From: Ostrinia nubilalis
Lineage: Eukaryota > Arthropoda > Insecta > Lepidoptera > Crambidae
Reading direction: 5' to 3'
DNA: 64,000 nt
NCBI RefSeq assembly: GCF_963855985.1
Contig: NC_087111.1
Coordinates: forward strand, 5,213,001-5,277,000
A program made the position numbers and the translations under genes. The notes beneath the pieces are model-generated. The model was not told the origin of the DNA and searched no databases. It saw only the letters and a program-made list of their open reading frames with translations. Positions 54,393 through 64,000 of the stretch are shown here, piece by piece; the stretch's first letter is position 1; every line of letters starts with the position of its first letter.

Positions 54393-55189
54393 CTTACTTA
54401 CTAAGTAAATAATTTACTGAAGTCTTAAAGGTACCATGTTCAAGTAATAAAAGAACCGAGTAATGTTTTTATGCGCCATTTCTTTATGAGGCAAACTGAA
54501 TAAATTAGGTCCTATCTGTACAAGGCACTGTGAAAGCAAACGTTCATATTTTACAAGGTTTTTATTGCGTTGAAGATTTTCAAGTGTAATCAAAAGTACG
54601 AGGCAATTTGGATTAATTATTTACGAACTGTCGAGCATATTAAAGTATACAATTTTGTTGCAAAATAACACCTATTGTAAGGTCATAAGATATCACATGT
54701 TAAGCTTCATGTGCTTTTGTCTGTACATTGGACTAAACTCATCTCAACACGTTAATAAAATATTTCGTCGTTAGAGTTTTATTAGAAAAGTTTGTATGGC
54801 TTATGTGTTTGAAATGTAATGAGATGAGTAGATTAAAATTATGATGTAGTTTTATTAAACGAGTTATCAAAGAAATAGAAAACTTTCAGCAATAAAAACA
54901 AAACCAATGAACTTCACTTCAAAAAAGTTAAGATTTCTAATTTACTAGTTAGTAAGTAGTTAATTTGTAAAACAAAAAACTTAAATTATTAGAATAGTAA
55001 TCAAAGAAACAAACTTTCTGCAATAAAAACAAAAACTATCAAAATTTTCTTCAAGAAGCTTAATTAATTAGGTAAAAATTAAAATAAAAGATTAATTATG
55101 TGTGGCATTAAGATCGCCATAAAATAACTTATCTTATTACTAATTCGCATAAATACCTAATACATCATCCATAGGTATAGTATACGACC
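54393..55189. other. Anonymous AT-rich DNA
   Basis: AAACAAAAAC-type runs and an approximate repeat (CAAAGAAAT/AGAAACTTTC around 54869 and 55003) suggest a local duplication of about 130 bp. Nothing else. Confidence 0.45.
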
Positions 55190-56028
55190 CACAAGGTGGA
55201 GCGATGACATCATAAAGGTAGCAGGAAGGCGCTGGACGCAGGCCGCTACCAACCGGTCAACATGGAAATCATTGGGGGAGGCCTATGTTCAGCAGTGGAC
55301 GTCCTATGTAGGGATTGCAATCCGGTATCATTTTCAATCCGGCCGGATTTCACCGGATTGACGCTAATCCGGCCGGATCCGGACGGATCCGGCCGGATTG
55401 AAAAGTTGCTTGGTCTAGTATTTAGTGATTTTTAGTTTTGATAATAGTACATAAAAGAAAAATAAAATACGTATTTCTGGAAAATAAAGTCACTTTTATT
55501 TATATTTTTCGGTATTAATTGTAATTTTTGGTAAGTACGTTACTATTTGTACTAATAAAATTATAAAAAATCTAAATAAGAAAGTTAGTAATCAGTCTGA
55601 TTCTCACTTATTGCTGTATGTAAGTATCTGAAAGTACTTAAGTAATAATACTATTCAACTCTTATTAATAATTTACACAGACTTAAATCAACAAAACAGT
55701 ATTTTAAATTTGTACTTATAAATTCAACTTCGGTTCTTTTTAAGAAATAATCTGACTCCTAAGAAACAATAAAACAAGAAGCATTTATTTTTTGCAAAGG
55801 AAAATGCAATGTAGTGTCGCACCACGTCCAGCGATCTGGCAAATGCGCGCGCGCTCGACTTTCCCAGTTCACGTTCGCGTATTTTTTGCTTTACCGGATC
55901 CGCCACCGGATCCGGCGCAGACTCACCGGATCCGGTAGGTCCAAAAACACACCGGATTACCGGATCCGCCGGACCGGATTGCAATCCCTAGTCCTATGGC
56001 TGAAAATTAAATGATGATAATGATGAGA
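55190..56028 (+). mobile_element. RTE-A 3' end interrupted by a hAT element
   Basis: ACCCACAAGGTGGAGCGATG to ACGTCCTATG (55190-55308), resuming GTCCTATGGCTGAAAATTAA and a worn GAT tail at 55991-56028. Removing the hAT element and one 8-bp duplication restores the normal RTE-A end. Confidence 0.9.
55309..55990. mobile_element. 682-bp hAT element with exact 8-bp TSD
   Basis: 17-bp perfect inverted ends TAGGGATTGCAATCCGG. Duplication GTCCTATG at 55301-55308 and 55991-55998. The target is an RTE-A copy, whose normal sequence confirms the empty site. Subterminal regions hold clustered CCGGATCCGG-type units on both sides (55345-55400 and 55895-55980), probable transposase-binding repeats. The AT-rich interior has no transposase. 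Confidence 0.95.
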
Positions 56029-56195
56029 AAGTATTCCACCCAATAATAAAGATGATGGCTGGGTAATGAAATCTAAATTCTATTACGGTACGGTTTCGTG
56101 CTAGATGGGCGTCTTAAAGGCCACCTTCTATCAACGGGAGCGCGTGGTAAGTAACTTGCTTCTGAATGTATGTAACTTCCTACTTTTTTATATTT

Positions 56196-56400
56196 TTAAT
56201 CCGGCAGACAGTGGTGACTGAGTTTGTTGCGGCGCTTCTTCTCAGCACTTGCCAAATGTTTGTCTCGAAGCGCTGGTAGGGCAAAAAAAGAATGAGACAT
56301 GTATTGTATAGGCTCCTTAAGAGCATTTGACGATTTGCAAGAACTAATTTAATTGGTCTAAACAAATAAAGATAATTTTGATTTTGATTGATTTTGATTT
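56196..56400 (+). mobile_element. LINE 3' end with (TTTTGA)n tail
   Basis: GAGTTTGTTGCGGCGCTTCT, CTCAGCACTTGCCAAATG, GTCTCGAAGCGCTGG, then a tail with TTTTGATTTTGATTG units (56375-56402). A minus-strand relative is 40083-40265. Confidence 0.7.
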
Positions 56401-56405
56401 TATTT

Positions 56406-56730
56406 AGGACTGATTTTTCAATAGCCGGATAACTTTTAACTGCACCTACCATGAGTTTACGTTAGGTGTGCTCGCTAGCGAGTACGTCAAAAATCTCTAT
56501 GAAGATTTTGTTTCTTGAAAGTAGCCGCTAGGGGCGCTGCACAATATGTCATACAATTAATGTCATTTTTTTACGTAGTCGCTAGCGAGCACACCTAACG
56601 TAAACTCATGGTAAGCACACTGAGCTTTTAACTGAAGAATAAGTTTCGCATAATGACAGTTTCAGTATGGGAAATATGTCAAAATGACAAGGTTATTCTT
56701 CAGATAAAAGATAATTATCCCTAACAGCCC
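56406..56730. repeat. MITE family M5, copy 2, containing an M3 MITE
   Basis: Left M5 arm 56406-56442 (ACTGATTTTTCAATAGCC, GGATAACTTTTAACTG). M5 resumes at about 56625 and its right end (ATAATTATCCCTAACAG) is near 56730. M3 sits between. Confidence 0.72.
56443..56624. repeat. MITE family M3, copy 2
   Basis: CACCTACCATGAGTTTACG to GTAAACTCATGGTAAGCACAC. CTTTTAACTG at 56433-56442 and 56625-56634 is the candidate 10-bp target duplication, and the M5 relative at 30146 helps define the empty site. Nearly identical to 17054-17235. Confidence 0.83.
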
Positions 56731-57723
56731 TTTAGTCCGTCAGACAGATAATAAAAAAAATTTTGGACACATATTTTATTTAAATGTCGCGTGACGTAAC
56801 TTTTCAGTAAAAATTCTACTCAAGCGTGACGTAACGCGTCATTTCAACTCGATGTATATAGGTAGCACTGTTTTTATTTCCGTACCGCGCGGGAATAACT
56901 TGACATCTCGACCTGCACTTTTTTTTTTATTAGCTTAAACGCTTCCTCTACCTTATACCCTACTGGTATAAAAAACTCAACTCGAAATACCCAAAAATAC
57001 TTGAAATACAGCTCTTGTTCATAAGTAAATATCTACAATTTAGGCTATAAATATTTGACATAACGATATATCCAATTAATATTATTCGTACAAACATTTA
57101 TATTTCGATTTATCAATGTATGTCAGAACATGTATTTATTAATATCTCGACTTATACATTTATGGATTTTCGTTTTTAATTTGACAAAAACAGTTATCAA
57201 GTTATGATCCCCTCTGAGTACTAAACACATCCATGATATGTGCAGTTGTCTAGTTATGCACGCTGTCAAGAGTTTGGATATTTGGAGTTATCCAGCTATT
57301 ACCTTCGTATAATCATATTTTTATATGTGTCATTAGCAGTTGTTAAAATATAACATTGTTAGCTTTATATATTTTTTACTTATCAAAGCGTTAATTATTA
57401 CTTTTATTACTATTTTCAATAGTTTAAAACTAAATTAACGTTTAAATAGCAAGTTGAAAGTAGAAGGATATGTTTAGTCAATAGGTAGGTCTATCTACTA
57501 ATGTTTTTTTCATAACAGACTAATATTTCGTTTGACAACAGAATTTAAGTAAAAAATCTAATAATAAACTTTTAGGTCAATTTTAAGTTCCGGATAATTA
57601 TTATAGTCTATTTGACTTCAATGACCATTATTTAGGAATAATGATGAGGTAAAAGTAAGTAGGGTCGATACGCCAGATCTCGTCCATTTAGTGAGTTGGT
57701 AGATTTGAGGAATAAAAATAATA

Positions 57724-58112
57724 TAGGGTGGGTGCACCAGTCCCACACCAGGAACCAGTACGAGTAGTACACCATTTCTAATTTCACATCTAAATATTAA
57801 CAATCTGTCCAATTTCCCGCCACTTTTGTTACGTTTGGTAGCACTGCCGTACTTCTACCAATCATTAGTCATAAATAAAAGCGACAAACACGACTGGTCA
57901 ACCTTAGGCACATTGCGACTTTCCACGTTGATTGTTAAATAAAAATAAAACTTACAGCTATTAAGAAAATTTGAATAAGCTACTTGATTCTATGATAGAT
58001 AAGGAGTAGTGAATTCTTTTTTTTGCAATGATTGTTGTAATAATTGAGTCGCAATATCAAAATTACTTTTAAAATGTCGCTTATTCGGTTTGTTACTGGT
58101 ACACCCACCCTA
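57724..58112. repeat. 389-bp MITE with TAGGGTGGGTG ends
   Basis: TAGGGTGGGTGCACCAGT on the left and the complement of TAGGGTGGGTGTACCAGT on the right. The target duplication is unclear. Interior non-coding. Confidence 0.75.
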
Positions 58113-59462
58113 CAATTTTTCGTAATCATTTTGAACGAAAAATTGTTGTCATTATGCTCTCTTTAGTCTTTATAAGTATAGTATTAAACTTGCTCTAAAC
58201 CATTAGAAGTTTTAATATTATCTTTGTAATATTAATGAAATATAGAAAAAATGCATTCAAAATCACTAATAATTAATAACAGCATTTAAATAAAAAAATA
58301 TAAATAAAATCTTACTAATTGGTATTCAAAATATTTAGGTATCACACTTAATAATTATAAACATACATACATATATTTTAGTTTATTACATTTTTTGAAA
58401 TTTCAATAGCATGGCTCAATTTGCAATATTATGGTCTCCTCTCTAGGCACAGTTTGCTTTTTAACATTATTTACAACGTCTGTATTTAGAAAATAGTCGT
58501 GATAATGTGGACGCAAATTGGCTATCACAAAGGGTAAGCTACATTTGGAGGGTGTATTAGCGTCCAGGAAAAGGCCTAAGTACTGAAAAAAATCTTTGTG
58601 TTCGATACGTCATGTAAATATCGTTTTAAATGATATAAAACATGCATTGTTTTGTATATTTTAATATCTTTGACCCAGTTAGACCAGACCGCGATCACTT
58701 CTGACGCAAAGTGGAAATTGCATTGTAGTAAATTCGCATCCACCTTATTTTAAGTGTCATTTAATAAAGTACAATCACCGATATCATTATCCGTATTGTA
58801 TGGTTCATGGTTAAGGCTTAGAGACTGCTGTAAATCCCAAACTAGACCTAAATATATTAAAAACTTACCTTAAAACGCGCACCTGCTCACGTGGGATTTA
58901 TTTTTGGCAAAAACGGTAGCATGCTATACGTTTTTTTTAAATGTGGGTTTACCTGTCATACATTCAGGGAACCATAGCAATAGCTTTCGTTCTAGATTGA
59001 TCCGTCATTTGGACGTGAACTGGACGATGGACGCGAAAGGGCGTGTCGACCTTACGCAAAAATATATCCAGTTAATTTTATAATTAATTGTGCTTGTTAT
59101 GAAGCATGGCTTTTGTTCTTTTATTTGTCTTTTTTTTAATTTTAAGCAAACGTACAATTATCTGATCAAAAGCGATCATAATCTGCGATTATATTTGATT
59201 TTTCTAATAAATTTGTTACTATTTCATTGCAAAAGTGATAAAAATATGTTCTATTTTTATGTTTTGTTTTTTTACTTAAACTTAATTCCAAATAATTAAC
59301 TTAAATCCAATTTTTATACCTTAACCCAGATAGTCCTGAAACTTTTTATACTTGTCAATTTTTATAAATTTTTAGTATGTTTCTAAATAGAGGTCAAGTG
59401 TCCACAGAAAAATATTAGAAAAATTCTTGGTCAACTGGAAAAGCCGGAAAATGGGTGGTGTT
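58113..59462. other. AT-rich interior, nothing recognised
   Basis: Only a 69-codon AT-driven frame at 59090. No repeat matched elsewhere in the window. Confidence 0.45.
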
Positions 59463-59466
59463 TTAA

Positions 59467-60383
59467 CACCTGGTCGGAGAATGGACTACTACTACGAGAA
59501 AAAATTATATTATGATTTTGTTAGGTTCAAGAGTTAAAAACGAGTTGTAAGTTATACTCATTTATTAAAAAAATACCAAAATCTTATTCAGAGGAGGTAG
59601 GAGGATGGTAGAGACATAAATCATAGCCTAGGATGCTTTTGTACGTGGCGCATATTTTACACCAAATTGATTTTTTCTTGCGAATTTTACATGTCAGTTG
59701 CGTGTAGTACTCGTAAGTAAAGTAGTACATAGGGATGTAAGCTCCGTGGACCCTGGTTGTGGCGCCATTCTTCATAAATATTGTTTCGGATTATGACTTT
59801 GGCACAGAACTTTCACAGAAGGTACTTGCACTATATTGCATTGTTGTAATTGTGATTGCGGTAGGTACTTTCATGGCAGAAGAACTAACTGCATTGGTGA
59901 CATCATTAGATTCATTTCGTCTTACTTTAAAAAATTCAGAGATCGGACTGTTATCATCTTTATCTGAAGAAGACTTGTCGTACAGTACTTCTGCCTCGGC
60001 TCTAAGTTGAGAACCTGGAGTTCACGAGAAATAGCAATAGAAAACTTACACGCTATAAGTAGTAATGCAGAAGCAACGGATAAATATTCTGGTGAAGAAG
60101 ACCACGTTACCTTACAAAATCTTCCAGGTTATAGTTAGATAAACGGAACCAGGCTAACCTGGAAGATTTTGTAAGGTAACGTGGTCTTCTTCACCAGAAT
60201 ATTCATCCGTTGGTTCTGTATTAGCATTTTCTGGTGGTAAAATTGCTATGTAATTCGGTATCTGAGCATCGTCGTCAATGTTTTCTAATACGTCTACAAT
60301 TCGTGAAGTCTTAGCGGTCTTTTATATCGTGGCCTAAACTTTTAATAAATATACAGGTTAGACGTCGATTATGCGACCAGGTG
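59467..60383 (-). mobile_element. Internally deleted piggyBac-type transposon
   Basis: Ends are CACCTGGTCG inverted repeats, directly flanked by TTAA on both sides (59463-59466 and 60384-60387), the hallmark target duplication of piggyBac. The interior holds pieces of a transposase on the minus strand (see the pseudogene entry). At 917 bp it is too short for the roughly 1.8-kb or longer coding region of an autonomous copy. A related but single end (TAACGCCTGGTAGGAG) occurs at about 60738-60753, outside this element. Confidence 0.85.
59584..60340 (-). pseudogene. piggyBac transposase (PGBD-like) remnant, catalytic core missing
   Basis: Minus strand, N-terminus first. RPRYKRPLRLHEL, a 1-base shift, then VLENIDDDAQIPNYIAIL and PPENANTEPTDEYSGEED, VTLQNLPG (to about 60157). 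This is the acidic N-terminal layout of PGBD proteins (RP-basic start, PPE, TDEDSGEE, NLPG). An 80-bp inverted duplication of the same segment lies at 60060-60136. The frame resumes as LRAEAEVLYDKSSSDKDD (about 60004-59950) and continues to FFKVRRN. The DDD catalytic domain is gone. A C-terminal piece (59775-59584) has WCKICATYKSILGYDLCLYH, a degraded form of the cysteine-rich end of piggyBac transposases. Not functional. Confidence 0.75.
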
Positions 60384-60387
60384 TTAA

Positions 60388-60995
60388 AACACCGATTGTA
60401 ATTTTGTCATAAAAAGTCTCAAAAATGTAAAGCTTTTCAAAAACATATGTTTATAGTTTTATAGCTAACAGTAGTACATAAAATAATAACTAGTATAATC
60501 TGAGGTATTACTAGCAAGTTTATGAAATATCTTATCTTTTATTAGACGTTTTTGCACAAAACTAAACAACAGAATTCAAAATAATAAAAAACTAACAAAA
60601 TAAAGCAAATATGCGATATCGAACATACTCAATTACAGCTTGATTCGTAATGAAGAGAAAATACAAAGAACAGTAAACAAATTCTCGATATTTTTATAAT
60701 TTATCTGAGGATATTCCGAACTACTTTTTTGCGGTGTTATAACGCCTGGTAGGAGTAAGTGGGTTAAATATTTGTTTTTCTTTGGTGAATAACTTGACAA
60801 GTCGTCGGTACACAACTTGACAAGTCTTTTTTTTAATAGATTAAGAAGATAATTTAATCAAATTCTTACGCCAATCGAAAGATATGCATCAAATTAGCTT
60901 ATTTCAATCATAAAAATATCAATTATCATTAATTCCGATTTACCAGAGAACTCTAAACTTTAAAATCGCTCCCCTGAAAAGTACGCGAAAATGAC
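60388..60995. other. AT-rich DNA with a lone piggyBac-like end
   Basis: GGTGTTATAACGCCTGGTAG (60732-60751) resembles the CACCTGGTCGGAG end at 59467 with its preceding GGTGTTTTAA. No partner end was found. Confidence 0.45.
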
Positions 60996-61090
60996 ATGTC
61001 AAGTTATTCCCGCGCGGTACGGATTTAATTATGAAAGAAAATAAAAAATATGAATCTAATATTTTCTAATTATCTGTCTGACGGACAAAT

Positions 61091-62043
61091 ACTTAATTGA
61101 AATTTTGTCATCTAGCCTTTGTCAGAGTAACTAATTAAATAACTCTTGAAGGTCTCACTTTCTGTCGTTAATTATACCAGTTCCAAGAAACATTAACAAC
61201 AAGATTTAACGGCCAAATTTCAATATCAGCTTAAAGTTAGCACAGAACTTAATAGCCAATCTTCCTCATTAACCGCACGGTAGCGCAGCGGCAAGTTCTG
61301 ATAGCAACGTGCGAAAACTTGTACCAGGCATATTTTAGTGCCGTGCCTAAGAGATTATTTTTATCGATTTTATGTTAGTGTTTTGTTTTTATTTTGTGAT
61401 TTACGTTTATTGAATGGTATTACATGATAAAATATCAACATGATGTATGTACTTAAAATTACTTACTATATTGAATTCCAAATGATACCTGCAATAAACC
61501 AGAGATGCTTTAATATTTAAACACAAATGTTGCAGCTGAATTTTGTAGTCAACTGTTTGATTTTAATGAAATAATAAAAGATTTTAAGCTTTCGCATTCC
61601 ATTACATAAAACTGAAAGCAACAGAACTCATAAAAATACAATGTTGGCTATAATAATAGTTTTATGGGATTGGCTTTTACTGCTTCAATATGGCATCAAT
61701 ATATGTAAAAAATATTTTATATGAAACAAGAAAAAGAAGTGAAAAGCTGTTAAAAATAAAATTAAAAATAACTTTCGTTTTATTTAAAATACTAGTCGAC
61801 AGTTCACCGTCACTAGACTCAACGCAAATGGTTTCTATAACACAATTTCCCATTTATTCAATAACGCGTCTAGCGTGGGATTCCATAAGCGTGGAACTTT
61901 TCATAAAGGCTGGTTGGTTACGTGGTAAGAGAACTGCTTTAAAATTGTTCATACAAACATGAAAAGGGAAGGATATTAAAGAAAATAATTTACCTATATT
62001 AATTTACCTATACATGTAATTTACCTATATTGAGCTCAAAATT
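61091..62043. other. Anonymous DNA with a worn tRNA-like string
   Basis: GCACGGTAGCGCAGCGGCAAG (61274-61294) resembles the A-box side of tRNA-derived SINEs, but no B box follows, so only a scrap can be claimed. A 90-codon frame at 61690 is not recognised. Confidence 0.35.
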
Positions 62044-63120
62044 AAGCTTAAAAAAACCGGCCAAGTGCGAGTCGGGCTCGCACACCGAGGGTTCCGCCGT
62101 ACAAACGTAGCGGTTTACAATTTATGACGTATTAAATCAAATTACTTACTTGATTCCGTTGCGAGTAGTGGCGAATTTCAAAATATGCGGTATGATTATT
62201 TTTTATTTATTTATTTTTCCTATATTTGCATTATAGGTAGGTACCTACCTCAGCGTTTTGAATTTTTGCGTTGATTTAGAATTTCTCACAGTTTAGAGGC
62301 AATTAGATTTAAGAAGTGTTTGATATGAATTTCAACTTTAATATCTCTACGCGTTAATGTGAAAAAGGGTAGGTAGTAAGTTTATAATTATTAAAAAAAT
62401 ATTTTATGTCATGTAAGCAAAAATAATATTTTAAATTTTATATAACTTCAAATTTATCATTTTCGCAATTTTTCCTTTATCTGTACTATATAACGTTGCT
62501 TCGTGCCGAATTTCAAGATTCTGAGTTCACAGGAAGTACCTTGTAGGTTTTGATTCCCTAGCGTGTGACGGAAATTCGTCTAAGGTGTCGGTATAAACTG
62601 CTGTATCTTTTGATCGCGTTAACTTAGAAGTTTGATTTTTTTACTTCTTAAAGGGACAATAGATCTAGGTATTTGGTATAAATTTCAATTTGATACCTTT
62701 ATTCGTTCGTGAGAAATAAGGTAGTAAGTTTCATTTTATTAAAATATTTTTATTATATTATATAACTAAAAAAATGTAATTTTCGCAATTTTTCCTATAT
62801 TTGCATTATATGACAATGCTTTATGCCAAATTTCAAGATTCTGAGTTTACGGGAAGTATCGTGTAGGTTTTGATTCCTTTGCGAGTGTCGAAAATTTGTT
62901 GAAAATATCGACATAATCGGCTGTGTCTTTTGATTGGCTTGGCTTAGAAGTTTGATATTTTTACAGCTTAAAGGGACAATAGACCTGAGTATTTCATGTG
63001 AATTTCAGCTTGATACGTTCACGCGTTCTTGAGATAAAGGGTCTTGACAGAAGGACGGACGGACAACAAAGTGATCCTATAAGGGTTCCGTTTTTTCCTT
63101 TTGAGGTACGGAACCCTAAA
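62044..63120 (+). repeat. Lepidopteran CCGGCCAAGTGCGAGTCGG repeat with ~320-bp tandem units
   Basis: Head AAACCGGCCAAGTGCGAGTC, GGGCTCGCACACCGAGGG; tail GGACGGACGGACAACAAAG, GTGATCCTATAAGGGTTCCG and GAGGTACGGAACCCTAAAAA. These bounds are a widespread lepidopteran repeat. Between them the landmark TTTCGCAATTTTTCC recurs 320 bp apart (62461, 62781), with an older partial unit at about 62140-62460. Each unit has AATTTCAAGATTCTGAGTT, GTAGGTTTTGATTCC and TTAAAGGGACAATAGA. No frame. Confidence 0.85.
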
Positions 63121-63697
63121 AACACCAACACTTTCAAAAAGATAAAGGTATGTTTTTAAGGTTTCAAAGGCCAAATCCCGTAGTAGTGAGAATTTAGTAA
63201 AAATGTAACATCTTTTAAATCTCTTGTAAAAATATCAAGGTAAAAATAAAACAAAAAATCTGTCCATCAATCTGTTAAAAATAAGATTCAGCATTTTGAA
63301 ACTTTTGATTCGATATTAAAAATAAGTGATAGAAAGTTGTAAAAAAAAACGATTCATCCATCTTAGTTCATTAAAATATCTTCCCCATAAGCACTAACGA
63401 TTTTTCTTCTCGTAAAAGGCAAAAACCCCAAACAAAAAGTGAAGTAAAATAAAATAACCTAGCTTCAGTAAAGGCCCCAAATCTCTTGTTGTTTCTACAG
63501 TGTAGATATTTGTTAAAGATACAAGCTGATTACAATCCCTAATTTAAATTCCAATTCCAATCAATGACAAACAGTCTGCGAAGATGATTAACATTGTCAT
63601 TGGTTCTGACGTCTGGAACTCAATAATGCTAATATTGACGGCTCGGACGAACTTTGCAATAAGATGTGACAATAGGCCTTTGTGTTAATGAAGGCTA
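63121..63697. other. Anonymous DNA
   Basis: Nothing recognised. Confidence 0.5.
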
Positions 63698-63876
63698 TAC
63701 AGGGTGGAAACGATAAGTGATCTCACTTGATTATTTCTAAACTATACCAGATATCGAAAAACTAGTTACTGATCCTGAAAGTGCTTCACGAGCTCTTTTA
63801 AATGGTACCAATAACAGGTTACAGAATAAACGGGATCTATCTGAAAATCTAATGTTTCCAGCTTCCATACTAAATG
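63698..63876. repeat. Second copy of the 2082-2223 fold-back MITE
   Basis: It starts TATACAGGGTGGAAACG, then AAAACTAGTTACTGATCCTG and GTGCTTCACGAGCTC, then the centre in the opposite sense to 2082-2223 (ACCAATAACAGGTT, CTAATGTTTCCAGCTTCC). The right arm is lost. It has an extra GTTACAGAATAAACGGG block. The remaining 63877-64000 is anonymous. Confidence 0.65.
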
Positions 63877-64000
63877 TATGCCAACCACTCGATATTAGAA
63901 GTGTAATTTTTTTAAAACTTAAAATAAACTCGTAAATTGCATTCTCATTTAAAATAATTAATGGAAAACATTAGTTTTAGGCTTTATTTGCTATAAAATT

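Larger units (their letters stand above)
56731..61090. mobile_element. 4.36-kb interval bounded by inverted repeats
   Basis: Two perfect inverted pairs bracket it: GTCCGTCAGACAGATAAT (56735-56752 with 61069-61086) and a 27-bp block around CCGTACCGCGCGGGAATAAC (56880-56906 with 60996-61022). The spacing between the two blocks differs on the two sides (about 128 and 46 bp) because the left side carries additional sequence. Most of the interior is AT-rich and without recognised coding; it encloses the MITE at 57724 and the piggyBac relic at 59467. It may be a large decayed TIR transposon, or two related MITEs in opposite orientations. Confidence 0.6.

Noticed and set aside
59090..59299. 69-codon membrane-like frame
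   Set aside because: Phe/Leu/Tyr richness follows from AT-rich sequence; no other support.

Overview
The window reads as intergenic or deep intronic DNA from a lepidopteran (moth or butterfly) nuclear genome. It is AT-rich, no convincing host protein-coding gene is visible, and it is packed with repeats of kinds I recognise from lepidopteran genomes: RTE-clade LINE fragments whose 3' ends are GAT or GAAC microsatellites, short LINE/SINE tails beginning near CCGCGGCTTCGCC, tRNA-derived SINEs, hAT and piggyBac relics, and many palindromic MITEs. The only sizeable coding segment is a broken reverse-transcriptase fragment with an FADD box (8975-9690). All family names come from reading motifs by eye; no database search was possible.

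Two related RTE lineages dominate. Family A (13 copies or fragments seen) ends in TGA followed directly by (ATG)n. Family B (10 copies) ends in TGA followed directly by (AACG)n. Nearly all are 5'-truncated pieces of the ORF C-terminus, and several have target-site duplications (TSDs) of 7-13 bp. At least four (near 8809, 13853, 18653 and 30497) have the 5' part inverted against the 3' part, the signature of twin priming, and three of those keep clear TSDs.

Layout: 1-4.5 kb, MITEs and anonymous DNA; 4.6-14 kb, RTE, other LINE and hAT pieces including the RT relic; 14-20 kb, MITEs and twin-primed RTE-B copies; 20-25 kb, retroposon tails; 24.6-25.3 kb, an LTR- or promoter-like block; 25.6-26.4 kb, a 176-bp tandem satellite broken by a hAT MITE; 28-31.6 kb, nested RTE and hAT; 32.8-33.7 kb, a 106-bp tandem duplication beside a nearly perfect 320-bp palindrome; 33.9-34.2 kb, a CpG-rich block that looks like a host promoter and non-coding first exon with a splice donor; 35.4-36.5 kb, a 1.1-kb fold-back element; 37-46 kb, more RTE, MITE and tandem-repeat families; 47.4-49.1 kb, a cluster of a CTTCGTCAC-like motif; 52.8-56.7 kb, nested MITE, RTE and hAT insertions; 56.7-61.1 kb, an interval bounded by inverted repeats that encloses a MITE and an internally deleted piggyBac transposon; 62-63.1 kb, a lepidopteran repeat with three roughly 320-bp internal units.

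The elements do not work together as a pathway. They form nested layers that give a relative order of insertion, for example hAT into RTE-A (55 kb), hAT into satellite (25.9 kb), RTE-A into an older retroposon tail (28.4 kb), and RTE-B into a MITE (52.9 kb).
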